64,000 nucleotides of DNA from positions 1-64,000 of IMG/VR virus record IMGVR_UViG_3300026097_001055; one strand, written 5' to 3'. The stretch comes from a virus. Positions 1 to 7,419 of this stretch are shown here, in pieces. The notes below the pieces were generated by a model, which searched no databases, had not been told where the DNA came from, and saw only the letters and a list, made by a program, of their open reading frames with translations. The first letter of the stretch is position 1, and every line of letters starts with the position of its first letter. The position numbers were made by a program, and so were the translations under genes.

Positions 1-1006
1 GTATAACTGCTTGATCATCAGGATTTAGACGTAATAATCTTCCAATTCTTTGTGAACTCTTACGCTCATTGCCATAAGAATGAAGAATCAAACCTTGCCT
101 AAGATTAGGTATGTTTATACCTTCACTCAATTGCAATACACAACTTAATTCTTTTATCTGACCGGTTTTAAACAATTCTAAGTTTTCTTCAGAGCTATCA
201 TTTTTACTATGATAACTATGTGAACAAAGCTTATCAGCTTGCTCTTGAGTGTTAGCAAAAATAATAAGCTTATCACCTGAGTTACTAATATGCTTTATAA
301 GTTTTTCAGCATATAACTCTTTACTTTTGTAAGTCATTAAAGCTTTCATTCTCATAATACTGTTTATTTGCTTTTCTTTAGCACTAAATGAATTGTAAAG
401 CCTGTTTGTCCAATAAGCGTAATTATCTTTTTCAGATGTCCAAAAACTAGGTTTAGTTTTTAATTTAACTTCAACATTTTTTATGGTACCTAGTTTAAGT
501 TTATGAACTATTATTTTATAATCATTTAATAAATCATCACCAACTGCTTCATCTACTAAATAAGTATATCTAATTGGACAATACTTAGCAACTAATTTAG
601 CTTTATCAGTATAATGTCTAACTGGTGGTGTACCTGTTAAACCTAATATCAAACCATTGTAATTACTAAGAAAAGCTTCATGGCTTTTTAACAAGCTGTG
701 ACATTCGTCAAGAATAACAATATCATAATCTCCAGGATCATGTTTAGATAAACTTATATATGTACTATAGTCTGCATTATATAGCAACTTATCTAGTTTA
801 TACTGCTCAGCTTGATTTTTCCATTCTTCAAAAACAGAACGTTTAGGTGCCACAATAAGCACTTTTTTCTTTAATGAACTAAAGTGCTTTTCAATATACA
901 TTAAACCTAATCTGGTTTTACCCACTCCTGTACCTAAAGCAACACCACTGCAGCGGTGACCTAAAATGGTACCAAGAGCCTTTTCTTGTACTTGATCTTT
1001 AGTCAT
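1..1006 (-). CDS. SF2 DNA/RNA helicase (partial, C-terminus beyond window)
   Basis: The reading frame starts at an ATG at 1006 and is open to the window edge, giving 335 codons of the N-terminal part. It shows a Walker A loop GTGVGKT (residues about 25-31), a DECH box (100-103), motif III-like TGTPP (124-128), and near the window edge the motif VI-like string QRIGRLLRLNP. These are the hallmarks of an ATP-dependent superfamily 2 helicase of the phage UvsW/DEAH type, expected to unwind replication or recombination intermediates. It is the last gene seen of the leftward block, 11 bases after the preceding stop. Family is sure; the exact role is inferred. Confidence 0.9.
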   Translation of the reverse strand, partial: MTKDQVQEKALGTILGHRCSGVALGTGVGKTRLGLMYIEKHFSSLKKKVLIVAPKRSVFEEWKNQAEQYKLDKLLYNADYSTYISLSKHDPGDYDIVILDECHSLLKSHEAFLSNYNGLILGLTGTPPVRHYTDKAKLVAKYCPIRYTYLVDEAVGDDLLNDYKIIVHKLKLGTIKNVEVKLKTKPSFWTSEKDNYAYWTNRLYNSFSAKEKQINSIMRMKALMTYKSKELYAEKLIKHISNSGDKLIIFANTQEQADKLCSHSYHSKNDSSEENLELFKTGQIKELSCVLQLSEGINIPNLRQGLILHSYGNERKSSQRIGRLLRLNPDDQAVI

Positions 1007-1017
1007 ATATTTTTATT

Positions 1018-1698
1018 TTATTCATTAAGAACTTTAACAAACTCTAAATTAGCTTGTTGAATAGCTTTAGTTAAAGCTTTAGTTATTCTGCGGCTAAATA
1101 AATTTTTATAAAACCATTTTCTTTTACTTAGAGTCTTATATTTTTCTACTTCTTTCCATTCTTCAGTAAATGTATGTTTTATATTTTCATCTTTAAATTT
1201 ATACAAGCTTTTAAGTATATAATAACCATTTGTAGACACGTGTTCTACATTATACCAAACTTTATTTATAAGTACTTTATCATCAACATTTAATAAAGGT
1301 TTATATTTTTTAACTTTTAACCAATCTTTAATAAGTTTACTAAATTCATGATTGTAAATAGATGCTATAGATTCTACAAAATCTATGTAATCCTCATTAT
1401 ATTCATAGTCATCATCTTCATCATCATCTATATAATCTAAAAAAGTGTAAGCACTTAAAACATATATATGAAATTTATTGTGATCTAAAATAAAACCTCT
1501 AAACTTAACTTTAGTCATCCAAGTTTCTATACTTTCTATATCAGTTTTAAGATTTTTATATTCAAAATCATCTAAAGAGTTAGAAAATTCTTCAAATTTT
1601 TCTAAAATTTTATTTACAAAATTAACTTTATACTTTCCTAAAAGTTTTTCTGGACGTGTATCAGTATACAAGTCTTCATCAAATAATTCTAATTGCAT
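1018..1698 (-). CDS. Hypothetical acidic protein, 226 aa
   Basis: I do not recognise this protein. It is soluble in character, with a strongly acidic patch around residues 91-106 (runs of Asp/Glu) and a basic C-terminal third (KRKWFYK and similar). It lies in a tight leftward gene string between the SPL-like radical SAM gene and the helicase, so it is probably co-transcribed with DNA metabolism genes. No catalytic motif is evident. Confidence 0.75.
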   Translation of the reverse strand: MQLELFDEDLYTDTRPEKLLGKYKVNFVNKILEKFEEFSNSLDDFEYKNLKTDIESIETWMTKVKFRGFILDHNKFHIYVLSAYTFLDYIDDDEDDDYEYNEDYIDFVESIASIYNHEFSKLIKDWLKVKKYKPLLNVDDKVLINKVWYNVEHVSTNGYYILKSLYKFKDENIKHTFTEEWKEVEKYKTLSKRKWFYKNLFSRRITKALTKAIQQANLEFVKVLNE

Positions 1699-1713
1699 AC
1701 ACTTTTATTTAAA

Positions 1714-2586
1714 TTAAAAAATGTAACGTATAGTATTAAAAGGTAAATGTTCATAATGAAGTTTAGTAAATTCATTTATATACATAGCTTTTAGTTTACG
1801 TTTATATCTTATGTTTTCACTACCATACTGAGAAGTTTTACTTTCTTGTATTTCAGGGGCCCACAATAGATTTTCACCAGGTAAATCATTAAGCTTATTA
1901 TACTCATGTTTACCTTCATTATGAGTTAAAAATATAACTTCACATTTTACATAATCTAAATTCCAACCATATTTAACTGCTTGTTCTTTTACTTGCTCAA
2001 ATAACTTTTTATAATCATCTAACCAATTTTCATAAACTATTACAGGGCTGTAGTTCAAATGTACTTCATAACCTGCTTCTAAGAACCAAGATACAGCTTT
2101 TAACCTTTCAGGTATAGTACTTGTATTAGGTTCTACAATAGCTCTTATATGCTCCGGTATTAAGCTAAATCTAATTCTTATTTTACCTTCTGGGTTAAAC
2201 TCTAAAAGAGATTCATTTACATACTTAGTAGCAAATGAGCCCATGGCTATAGGATGGTCTTTAAAAAATCCAAATACTTTTTGCCAATCATAATGTTTAG
2301 CGTGTAAAGACATATCAGAATTACAACCTATATCATAGGTTATGTATTCAGGATGTGTTTGATTTGGCTTTTTTATGTCTGCAAACCATGAATGATGATC
2401 AACTTCAGTAAGTATTTGATGAATATTTGTAGAAACATCAACACCTTCTGTTTTATAACGTTTGCAATAACAGTAACTACAATTAAAACCACAACCCATT
2501 ATTAGAGTAGGAGTAAGAAAATCAGTAGATCTACCAGAAGGTCTAATAATCATAGACTTTCTAGTAGATTTTTTTATCTTATTCAT
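1714..2586 (-). CDS. Radical SAM protein, spore photoproduct lyase (SPL) family
   Basis: The 290-residue protein carries the radical SAM cluster motif C32-GFN-C36-SY-C39 (CxxxCxxC). Downstream are stretches typical of the SPL family: GCNSD (Cys88), FATKYVN, KIRIRFSLIP, EPNTSTIPERLKA and AGYEVHLNYSPVIV. Spore photoproduct lyase reverses 5-thyminyl-5,6-dihydrothymine lesions using a 4Fe-4S cluster and SAM; Cys88 lies in a region comparable to the catalytic Cys of the Bacillus enzyme. Many SPL homologues occur in non-spore-formers, so the substrate here is inferred to be a nucleic-acid lesion and is not proven. It sits in the leftward DNA-metabolism block near the helicase. Confidence 0.88.
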   Translation of the reverse strand: MNKIKKSTRKSMIIRPSGRSTDFLTPTLIMGCGFNCSYCYCKRYKTEGVDVSTNIHQILTEVDHHSWFADIKKPNQTHPEYITYDIGCNSDMSLHAKHYDWQKVFGFFKDHPIAMGSFATKYVNESLLEFNPEGKIRIRFSLIPEHIRAIVEPNTSTIPERLKAVSWFLEAGYEVHLNYSPVIVYENWLDDYKKLFEQVKEQAVKYGWNLDYVKCEVIFLTHNEGKHEYNKLNDLPGENLLWAPEIQESKTSQYGSENIRYKRKLKAMYINEFTKLHYEHLPFNTIRYIF

Positions 2587-2595
2587 ATTTTTATT

Positions 2596-2688
2596 TTAAG
2601 TTTCCGTATTACAGGCTATTACTATAATTAAAACAACAAATACAACTAATGCCCAAAATACGCCTTCTACTGTATGATATCCCCACAT
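2596..2688 (-). CDS. Tiny single-pass membrane peptide, 30 aa
   Basis: A 30-codon frame fills the gap between two genes, 5 bases after the upstream stop. The peptide has a short polar N-terminus (MWGYHTVEG) followed by about 17 hydrophobic residues (VFWALVVFVVLIIVIAC) and a polar tail, i.e. one membrane span. Function is unknown; phages often encode such peptides for host-envelope interference or lysis timing. The call rests on the tight fit in the operon and the clean membrane profile. Confidence 0.55.
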   Translation of the reverse strand: MWGYHTVEGVFWALVVFVVLIIVIACNTET

Positions 2689-2693
2689 AATTT

Positions 2694-2921
2694 CTATGTA
2701 ATTGAATCAAAATTCTTAAGCTCTACGTTTCTATGTTCTGATTTAACAGTACGGTCTGATAAAACAATAGCTCTTTTTAATTCATAGTTTAATAAGTTGT
2801 TAGCTTGACCAACTAGTTTACCCATAGCATTTGCACTTGCAACATCTATAGTACCTTTGTCTAGTTTTTCCATTGTTGAGCATATCATAGCAAACATGGA
2901 TTTAGTATTTACTGGTTTCAT
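2694..2921 (-). CDS. Hypothetical helical protein, 75 aa
   Basis: A small, mostly helical protein with the stretch TMEKLDKGTIDVASANAMGK, a pattern that I associate with small conserved phage proteins of unknown role. There are no metal or nucleotide motifs. It lies 4 bases after the upstream zinc-binding gene and 5 bases before the 30-aa membrane peptide, so translation is probably coupled within one leftward operon. Confidence 0.7.
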   Translation of the reverse strand: MKPVNTKSMFAMICSTMEKLDKGTIDVASANAMGKLVGQANNLLNYELKRAIVLSDRTVKSEHRNVELKNFDSIT

Positions 2922-2925
2922 ATTA

Positions 2926-3363
2926 TTATATTTTATTATTGACTTTTCTTCTCAAAGCTATAACTTTAGCTTTTGTTTTTATAAACTCTACAGGAACCTT
3001 AGATTCAGTTAATTCTTGACCCATACGTTCAAAAATACTTTTTGTACTAGTTAAAGCTCCTTTTAAATCACTGCAGTTTTGACAAACATTTGTTTTATGA
3101 GTCAATCCGGGAATGTTCTGACATTCATAGGGCTGAACCATATCTTTTAAATCTTTAGTCTTTTTACAGTGTATACAAGTGTATTCTTTTTTTGATTCAC
3201 TAATCAAACTTAAATAATACTCTTTTACAGATTTATCTGATGTTGCACAATGTGCTATCCATTTTATATACTTAAAAGGAATCTTTTCTAAACTAACATC
3301 TTTATACTTAGTGTTTCCTTTAAGCTTGCCATCATGGATCCATACTTTTAAATGTAAATTCAT
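2926..3363 (-). CDS. Zinc-ribbon protein, 145 aa
   Basis: The central region has two Cys pairs, CIHC (after EYT) and CQNC (after TNV), separated by about 30 residues that include a further Cys, which is typical of a zinc-binding knuckle. The C-terminus is basic (KAKVIALRRKVNNK). This points to a small nucleic-acid-binding protein. It lies directly after the HNH gene, 6 bases away, and may work with it. The exact family was not identified. Confidence 0.7.
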   Translation of the reverse strand: MNLHLKVWIHDGKLKGNTKYKDVSLEKIPFKYIKWIAHCATSDKSVKEYYLSLISESKKEYTCIHCKKTKDLKDMVQPYECQNIPGLTHKTNVCQNCSDLKGALTSTKSIFERMGQELTESKVPVEFIKTKAKVIALRRKVNNKI

Positions 3364-3369
3364 ATATAA

Positions 3370-3774
3370 TCATTTTAAATAACCTAATTCTCTAGCTTCT
3401 GCTGGAGAATTGTGAATTCTGTTATGACAGCTACGGCATACAGCCATATAAGTTGTAGTATCTAGATATGTAGTAGATCTTTCTTCACCACCTTTGATAT
3501 GATGGATTTCTGTAGAAAAACCTGAACAACCAGGTAACTTAGCTTCACATAGATTATGCTCATTAAGATATAAAGTACGTATTTTAAGATACTCAACCGT
3601 TTCTTTCTGTCTTTTTTTGGATACACGGGGAATCTCTGTTTTGCGTTTTGGTTTTTTAATGTTATTGCTATCATGAGTACTCCAGCAACTTTTGCAAAAT
3701 TTCAATCCCCCGTGATTTTTCCAAATATACTGTTCAGAGTTACACCCTGCACATATTTTCTTTTTAGCTTGCAT
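3370..3774 (-). CDS. HNH endonuclease-like protein
   Basis: The 134-residue protein begins with a zinc ribbon (CAGC ... CKSC, residues about 8-30), then a basic linker, then an HNH-type domain with C-x4-C (CEAKLPGC), EIHHIKGG and CRSCHNRIH. The His-His and Asn-Arg-Ile-His arrangement matches HNH nucleases of the phage recombination/NinG-like or free-standing type. It probably nicks or cleaves DNA during replication or recombination, or host DNA. It is embedded in the leftward operon with no sign of being a homing element. Confidence 0.82.
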   Translation of the reverse strand: MQAKKKICAGCNSEQYIWKNHGGLKFCKSCWSTHDSNNIKKPKRKTEIPRVSKKRQKETVEYLKIRTLYLNEHNLCEAKLPGCSGFSTEIHHIKGGEERSTTYLDTTTYMAVCRSCHNRIHNSPAEARELGYLK

Positions 3775-3776
3775 AA

Positions 3777-4061
3777 TTAATGCCTATAAAGAGCTAAAGC
3801 TTCTTTATCACAAGGAACTAACTTTTGTATTAGTTCTTCATTCTGTAGCTTATTACCCATTTGTGTTACAAATTCCTCACCTTTTTCTTTCCAATGTACA
3901 TAGATAGCCCAATCATGAATTTCACCACGTTTTGCTACCCATAACAGTTCCTTACCTATATTTTCATTAGTCATATAAAGATCATCAGGTGAGTTTATAG
4001 ATACACCTACTCTAAATACTGTACCTGACGGTAATAATTCTAATTGTTTTTTATTTAACAT
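3777..4061 (-). CDS. Hypothetical protein, 94 aa
   Basis: A small protein with the stretch GTVFRVGVSINSPDDLYMTN and the segment RGEIHDWAIYVHWKEKG. The pattern recalls a family common in Bacteroidetes phages, but I cannot name a function. It ends 2 bases before the HNH gene start and begins after a non-coding gap next to the cassette-like region, so it may be the first gene of the leftward run down to the helicase. Confidence 0.72.
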   Translation of the reverse strand: MLNKKQLELLPSGTVFRVGVSINSPDDLYMTNENIGKELLWVAKRGEIHDWAIYVHWKEKGEEFVTQMGNKLQNEELIQKLVPCDKEALALYRH

Positions 4062-4106
4062 ATTTCATTGACTTTTGACATTGTTTAAATTTTTAAATTG
4101 TTCTTA

Positions 4107-4124
4107 GCGATGAGTTAGGCAACA
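4107..4124. repeat. attC-like core copy (GTTAGGC) overlapping a stop codon
   Basis: GTTAGGCAAC at 4114-4123 is the inverse of GTTGCCTAAC at 4378-4387. On the minus strand the stop codon TAA of the small gene ending at 4115 lies inside GCCTAAC. In integron cassettes a gene often ends within or just before the inverse core site RYYYAAC, so the layout is cassette-like. I see no convincing partner core further left. Confidence 0.4.
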
Positions 4125-4369
4125 TTTAGAATATCAATCAAGTCTTCTAAATTGCAGTCGCCATTCCACAAAGAGTATTGTAAACATTTGTCATCTAAAA
4201 AAGTAAGTTGGTCATTTATATTAGCAAGTTCTGTATAGTCAAATACATTTACCTTAATACATTTAACAGGCAAGTGTTTTGAGTATTCTTTGCTTACACT
4301 TATTTTGTATCGTAAGTTTGCCAATACCCTTTGTTCCAAATCTCTGTATTGTAATTTTAAGTTTTCCAT
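4115..4369 (-). CDS. Small orphan protein in cassette-like unit, 84 aa
   Basis: Translation is best started at the ATG at 4369 (MENLKLQYRDLEQ), because codons further upstream run into the inverted-repeat element. The product is unrecognised, with a C-terminus LWNGDCNLEDLIDILNVA. Its start is 4 bases after one attC-like repeat and its stop lies inside a second copy, so the gene occupies the unit almost exactly. This suggests a mobile or recently acquired small gene. No function can be assigned. Confidence 0.6.
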   Translation of the reverse strand: MENLKLQYRDLEQRVLANLRYKISVSKEYSKHLPVKCIKVNVFDYTELANINDQLTFLDDKCLQYSLWNGDCNLEDLIDILNVA

Positions 4370-4372
4370 AAT

Positions 4373-4420
4373 AAAACGTTGCCTAACAAAGTGTATAAGC
4401 AATAGCCGTTAGGCGTTTTA
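4373..4420. repeat. attC-like inverted repeat element 1
   Basis: GCCTAAC (4381-4387) and GTTAGGC (4408-4414) are perfect inverted copies separated by 20 bases; outer AAAAC (4373-4377) and GTTTT (4415-4419) extend the pairing. GCCTAAC/GTTAGGC match the integron consensus RYYYAAC/GTTRRRY. The element is shorter than classical attC sites and lacks clear inner L-boxes, so a cassette recombination role is only a suggestion. It lies just upstream of the 84-aa gene. Confidence 0.5.
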
Positions 4421-4506
4421 AATTATTGCAGTTGTTAATATTAAATTTTGTTATTCTAATCAAGGTCAGTGTAGGCTACTACCCATACACAAACCGTAGC
4501 ACAATA

Positions 4507-4743
4507 CTAAGTTAGCATCGTTAGCATTTGCTGTCTATATTTTTCAGCATCATTTTTACCGTATTTTTTTAAGGTTTCTAAGGCTTTAAATTCTTCGTCA
4601 TACCCAAGTTTTATTGATGCGGTAACACCTTCTAAATCTGTTCTTATTTCGACATCATAGCTATCATCTTCATTATTGTAATTTAAGGTCAATAAAACTT
4701 GTTCGTCGTTTTCTAATTCAATCAATTTCGCAAATTTACTCAT
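4507..4743 (-). CDS. Small orphan protein in cassette-like unit, 78 aa
   Basis: The chosen start gives MSKFAKLIELENDEQVLLTL; an in-frame ATG at 4752 would add three residues. The acidic protein resembles small orphan proteins of Flavobacteriia in style, but I know no function. Immediately upstream (4755-4787) is a second attC-like inverted repeat, nearly the same as the one before the 84-aa gene. The two genes therefore look like tandem cassettes in the same orientation. Confidence 0.6.
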   Translation of the reverse strand: MSKFAKLIELENDEQVLLTLNYNNEDDSYDVEIRTDLEGVTASIKLGYDEEFKALETLKKYGKNDAEKYRQQMLTMLT

Positions 4744-4752
4744 TTCGTACAT

Positions 4753-4790
4753 TACCTAACAACGTATATAATCTATTGCTATTAGGGATT
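4753..4790. repeat. attC-like inverted repeat element 2
   Basis: CCTAAC (4755-4760) and ATTAGGG (4781-4787) form an imperfect inverted repeat. Read on the minus strand this element and element 1 align over about 38 bases: CCTAA, GCWATWG, TTATAYAC and GTTAGG are shared in the same order and spacing. It abuts the start of the 78-aa gene. Confidence 0.45.
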
Positions 4791-4819
4791 TATTTAAACG
4801 TTAATTATTATTTATTTTT

Positions 4820-4843
4820 AAAGTGGTCGAATTTGACCACTTT
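4820..4843. other. Perfect hairpin between cassette region and RNA region A
   Basis: AAAGTGGTC (4820-4828) pairs perfectly with GACCACTTT (4835-4843) around a 6-base loop. It is followed by GCATTTTTA on the plus side and by an A-rich stretch on the minus side, so it is not a classic terminator. It may end transcripts or mark the border of the RNA region. Confidence 0.45.
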
Positions 4844-4979
4844 GCATTTTTATACGCAACATATCATATACAAATCACGTTACCCACCATTAAGAAGTGA
4901 GTCTTCGCCCTGTTGAGTGAGTTATCTGCACAATAGTGCAAATATACTTTAAATAAATAATCCATGTTTGTTTATAAGT

Positions 4980-5290
4980 TCTTCGCATTAATATCTTGCG
5001 TAAACAACCTGGTATTAACTAACGTAGAGCTACCAGAACTTTCTCTCTACTACATAGATTATTAGCACCATCTATAAAGCTGAGACCAACATTCTCATTA
5101 AACTATTTTGTATAGCTCACTTTATAAATGGTCAAGAAGTAAATATGGGTCTTTCAAGGTTACTGCATTAATGAGAGGTTAACCTTTACCTATAATCTCA
5201 ATTTAATCAGCTTTACCATTACTTCTTTGCTGTGAACTCCCATAACTATTATTCTGACTTATCACTATACATTCAGTAGTTATCCTATAC
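4980..5290. ncRNA. Structured RNA region A (gene-free, many nested stems)
   Basis: No reading frame of note lies between 4753 and 5310. The stretch holds many complementary pairs: GTAGAG 5024-5029 with 5045-5050; TAGAT 5055-5059 with 5070-5074; TATAAAG 5073-5079 with CTTTATA 5120-5126; AGAAGTAA 5135-5142 with TTACTTCT 5219-5226; AACTA 5244-5248 with TAGTT 5277-5281 enclosing CTGA/TCAG. The part 4871-4979 contains only one clear hairpin (TGCAC-AATA-GTGCA near 4928). Transcript strand is unknown but neighbours are leftward. It ends just beside the HNH homing endonuclease gene, so it may be one half of an intron-like or large phage RNA. I could not match a named RNA family. Confidence 0.45.
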
Positions 5291-5310
5291 ATTACTGTAA
5301 GGTTTTAATA

Positions 5311-5832
5311 TTAAGGCTCAGAGGGTTTGAGTTCCTGTATTCTTGCTAATATTTTTTCATCTTCATCGAAATAATGAATAAAATCTCTATCCGCTTGAGC
5401 TTCTTCTAAAGTTTTTCTAGTTTGGCAACAATGCCTTTTACTATTTACTCTAGCATAAGCTCTGTAGTTCGTTTCATTTTTGTATTTTAATGCTTCAATA
5501 CAAAATGTTTCAGATTTATCTTTTCTATTATGTCCATTGATTCTATTGGTAACAGTTCTTAAATTTTCTATTTTATTGTTAAGAGTATTATTATCAATAT
5601 GGTCAATTTGAATGGACAAGTCTTCAAAATTACCATTAAAATAAATCCATATTAATCTATGAACCCTGTATCTAACACTTTTAATTTGAGTAATTAAATA
5701 TTTATGTCCATGTTGTCCTACTTTAGTAGGAGTACCAATGGGTTTATTTGTAGTTTTTCTAATTAAATTACCGTCTTTGTAGTAAAATAAAGACTTTAAT
5801 TCTTGTTGTGATATACACTTTTTTGCTTTCAT
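5311..5832 (-). CDS. HNH homing endonuclease
   Basis: Started at the ATG at 5832 (MKAKKCISQQELK), since codons upstream lie in the non-coding region. The 173-residue protein has the typical phage homing-type HNH core: HRLIWIYFNG, then QIDHIDNNTLNNKIENLR and NRINGHNR (about residues 75-125), with an N-terminal DNA-binding part and a C-terminal extension. Such enzymes cut intron- or intergenic-less alleles and spread with their element. Both sides are flanked by highly structured gene-free DNA (regions A and B), which fits an intron ORF or a mobile intergenic insertion. Confidence 0.88.
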   Translation of the reverse strand: MKAKKCISQQELKSLFYYKDGNLIRKTTNKPIGTPTKVGQHGHKYLITQIKSVRYRVHRLIWIYFNGNFEDLSIQIDHIDNNTLNNKIENLRTVTNRINGHNRKDKSETFCIEALKYKNETNYRAYARVNSKRHCCQTRKTLEEAQADRDFIHYFDEDEKILARIQELKPSEP

Positions 5833-5902
5833 ATTATTTATTTTATACAAAGATAATAAAAATACACTTATAAAACAAATGTTAAGTGTAATAATGTACA
5901 AC

Positions 5903-6417
5903 AAGAGTAGCCATTTTTCAATCTATTGACTACTCTTTCAACCATATCACAATACAGTTGGTACACTTGATAGATTTAATATGTAAGTCCATTTAACACT
6001 CTCCACGAGGAATTATACTTGTTACAGTTTATATTCTATCTTTTTTTAGTGAACATGAGGGGATTTCTCCAGCCGTGAAGCACAAGGAATAAGGTTTAAC
6101 CTATATTTTAATGTTAAAACAACTCTGTTCATTTCCAAGTGGAATATAACTGTGGCAAAGATAATAATCTCCACTGAATCCATACATAATCATATCTTAC
6201 AATAAACAACGTACACTTGGCTGTACTATAATTCTCCTGTTAGCCTTCAAATTCCTTGAAACTACAGCTTTCATGTAGTGCAGGAGCGTTACTGTTTATC
6301 TTCAGCAGAGTTGTTTTAATTTTTTAATTTTAAAGAAAACAACAGCTTCATTTATACTATCTATCTCAACTTTACCAAGGTCTTTAACCTACTGAAGAGT
6401 TTTCACTGTTGTTTTAT
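5903..6417. ncRNA. Structured RNA region B (large multi-branched domains)
   Basis: About 500 gene-free bases contain long perfect pairings. TTAAAACAACTCTG (6114-6127) pairs over 14 bases with 6306-6319 and encloses a branched domain: AGTGGA 6138-6143/6170-6175, GTACA 6211-6215/6222-6226, and CTCCTG 6234-6239/6281-6286, which itself holds two hairpins (TTCAA/TTGAA and ACTACA/TGTAGT). A second domain is closed by AAAACAACAG (6336-6345) with 6406-6415 and inner CTTC/GAAG. At the left, AAGAGTAG 5903-5910 pairs with 5930-5937. Nested junctions like these indicate a folded RNA and not random sequence. The family is unknown to me. Confidence 0.5.
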
Positions 6418-6421
6418 TATT

Positions 6422-7144
6422 TTAAAGGTTTTCTTCAATCCATTTATTGAAAGATTTTAAATCTTCATACCCTCCAACATAACTACTATCCCCAATATGT
6501 TCTCTATATAAAGAAATTAATTCTTCAACTTCCTCTCTATTATACATTTTCTTCTCTACTGGGTGTATTTTAATAGTATTGTGAGAATCTGTTTTGATTT
6601 TATACTCCCAATCATAAATAACTTCTCCAAATACTATTGGCTCAACTTCAACCAGCACTTCATCAATACCTCCTGCTTTGCAGTAAGCTTCAATAAATGC
6701 TTGAGATGGTTGAGGTAAACTTATACCATTTAAATTTTCTTCAATGGTAATATATTCTTTAGTTAAATCTTTACCTGATTTAATTTTTAAAGAACTATCA
6801 GTTGTAGCAATGATTTTTTTACACTCATCTCTCTGTCTTTCAAATGTAAAATCAATTTTATTGCATTTGTAGGTGATAGGTGTATCGGAGGATAAGTACA
6901 AAAACCAATCACCTTCTTCAATCTTTTCATCTGTTATGATATAAAGCTCAAAAGGTTGTATGTGAAATCCATAAGACTTATCATCTTTAAATGCGTCTTT
7001 ATTTGGTTGCAACTTTATTTCAAAAGAATTATCTTCCAAATTGATTAACTTACACATATTACCTCTTTCAGTAGGCAACATAATTACCTTTGCTTTAATA
7101 CAAGGTTTATCCTTATACATTATTATTTTAGTATTCGTTTCCAT
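6422..7144 (-). CDS. Hypothetical protein, 240 aa
   Basis: A soluble protein with an N-terminal beta-rich part and the string KKIIATTDSSL followed by LPQPSQAFIEAYCKAGG. This combination recurs in uncharacterised proteins of Bacteroidetes phages and prophages, but no function is known to me. The C-terminal 40 residues (EEVEELISLYREHIG ... FNKWIEENL) are amphipathic and may bind a partner. It starts 31 bases after the 80-aa gene. Confidence 0.75.
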   Translation of the reverse strand: METNTKIIMYKDKPCIKAKVIMLPTERGNMCKLINLEDNSFEIKLQPNKDAFKDDKSYGFHIQPFELYIITDEKIEEGDWFLYLSSDTPITYKCNKIDFTFERQRDECKKIIATTDSSLKIKSGKDLTKEYITIEENLNGISLPQPSQAFIEAYCKAGGIDEVLVEVEPIVFGEVIYDWEYKIKTDSHNTIKIHPVEKKMYNREEVEELISLYREHIGDSSYVGGYEDLKSFNKWIEENL

Positions 7145-7175
7145 ATTGTTTAACTTTACTTTGTTAATAATTTGT

Positions 7176-7418
7176 TTATTTAGATTCCTCTCTTTTAGCT
7201 TTTGCTAATTCTTCAAAGTATTCTTGATATTCTTGTTTCCATTTATAGTAAATTTCTACACCATCTTTTAAAGAAAATTTGCCTTTTAATTTTTTCAATC
7301 GTTCTTGCAGCCTAATAATTAAATCTGCGTGTTGGTAATTTATTCCAAGTTCAGCTATATTACAAGCCATTCTTAAGAATTCTATTTCTTCTTTTCTATC
7401 TTTGATTTCTACATTCAT
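7176..7418 (-). CDS. Hypothetical coiled-coil protein, 80 aa
   Basis: A small, highly charged helical protein (LIIRLQERLKKLKGKF in the middle, FEELAKAKREESK at the end). It is unrecognised. It sits between the 240-aa gene and the frameshifted zinc-ribbon gene in the same leftward run, with only 1 base between its start codon and the preceding frame's stop. Confidence 0.68.
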   Translation of the reverse strand: MNVEIKDRKEEIEFLRMACNIAELGINYQHADLIIRLQERLKKLKGKFSLKDGVEIYYKWKQEYQEYFEELAKAKREESK

Positions 7419-7419
7419 T

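Noticed and set aside
4114-4414. Insertion sequence with terminal inverted repeats GTTAGGC/GCCTAAC
   Set aside because: The enclosed gene is too small for a transposase and has no such motifs; I saw no target-site duplication.
4871-6421. Group II intron interpretation of regions A/B
   Set aside because: No GUGYG 5' end, no domain V sequence and no reverse transcriptase are present.
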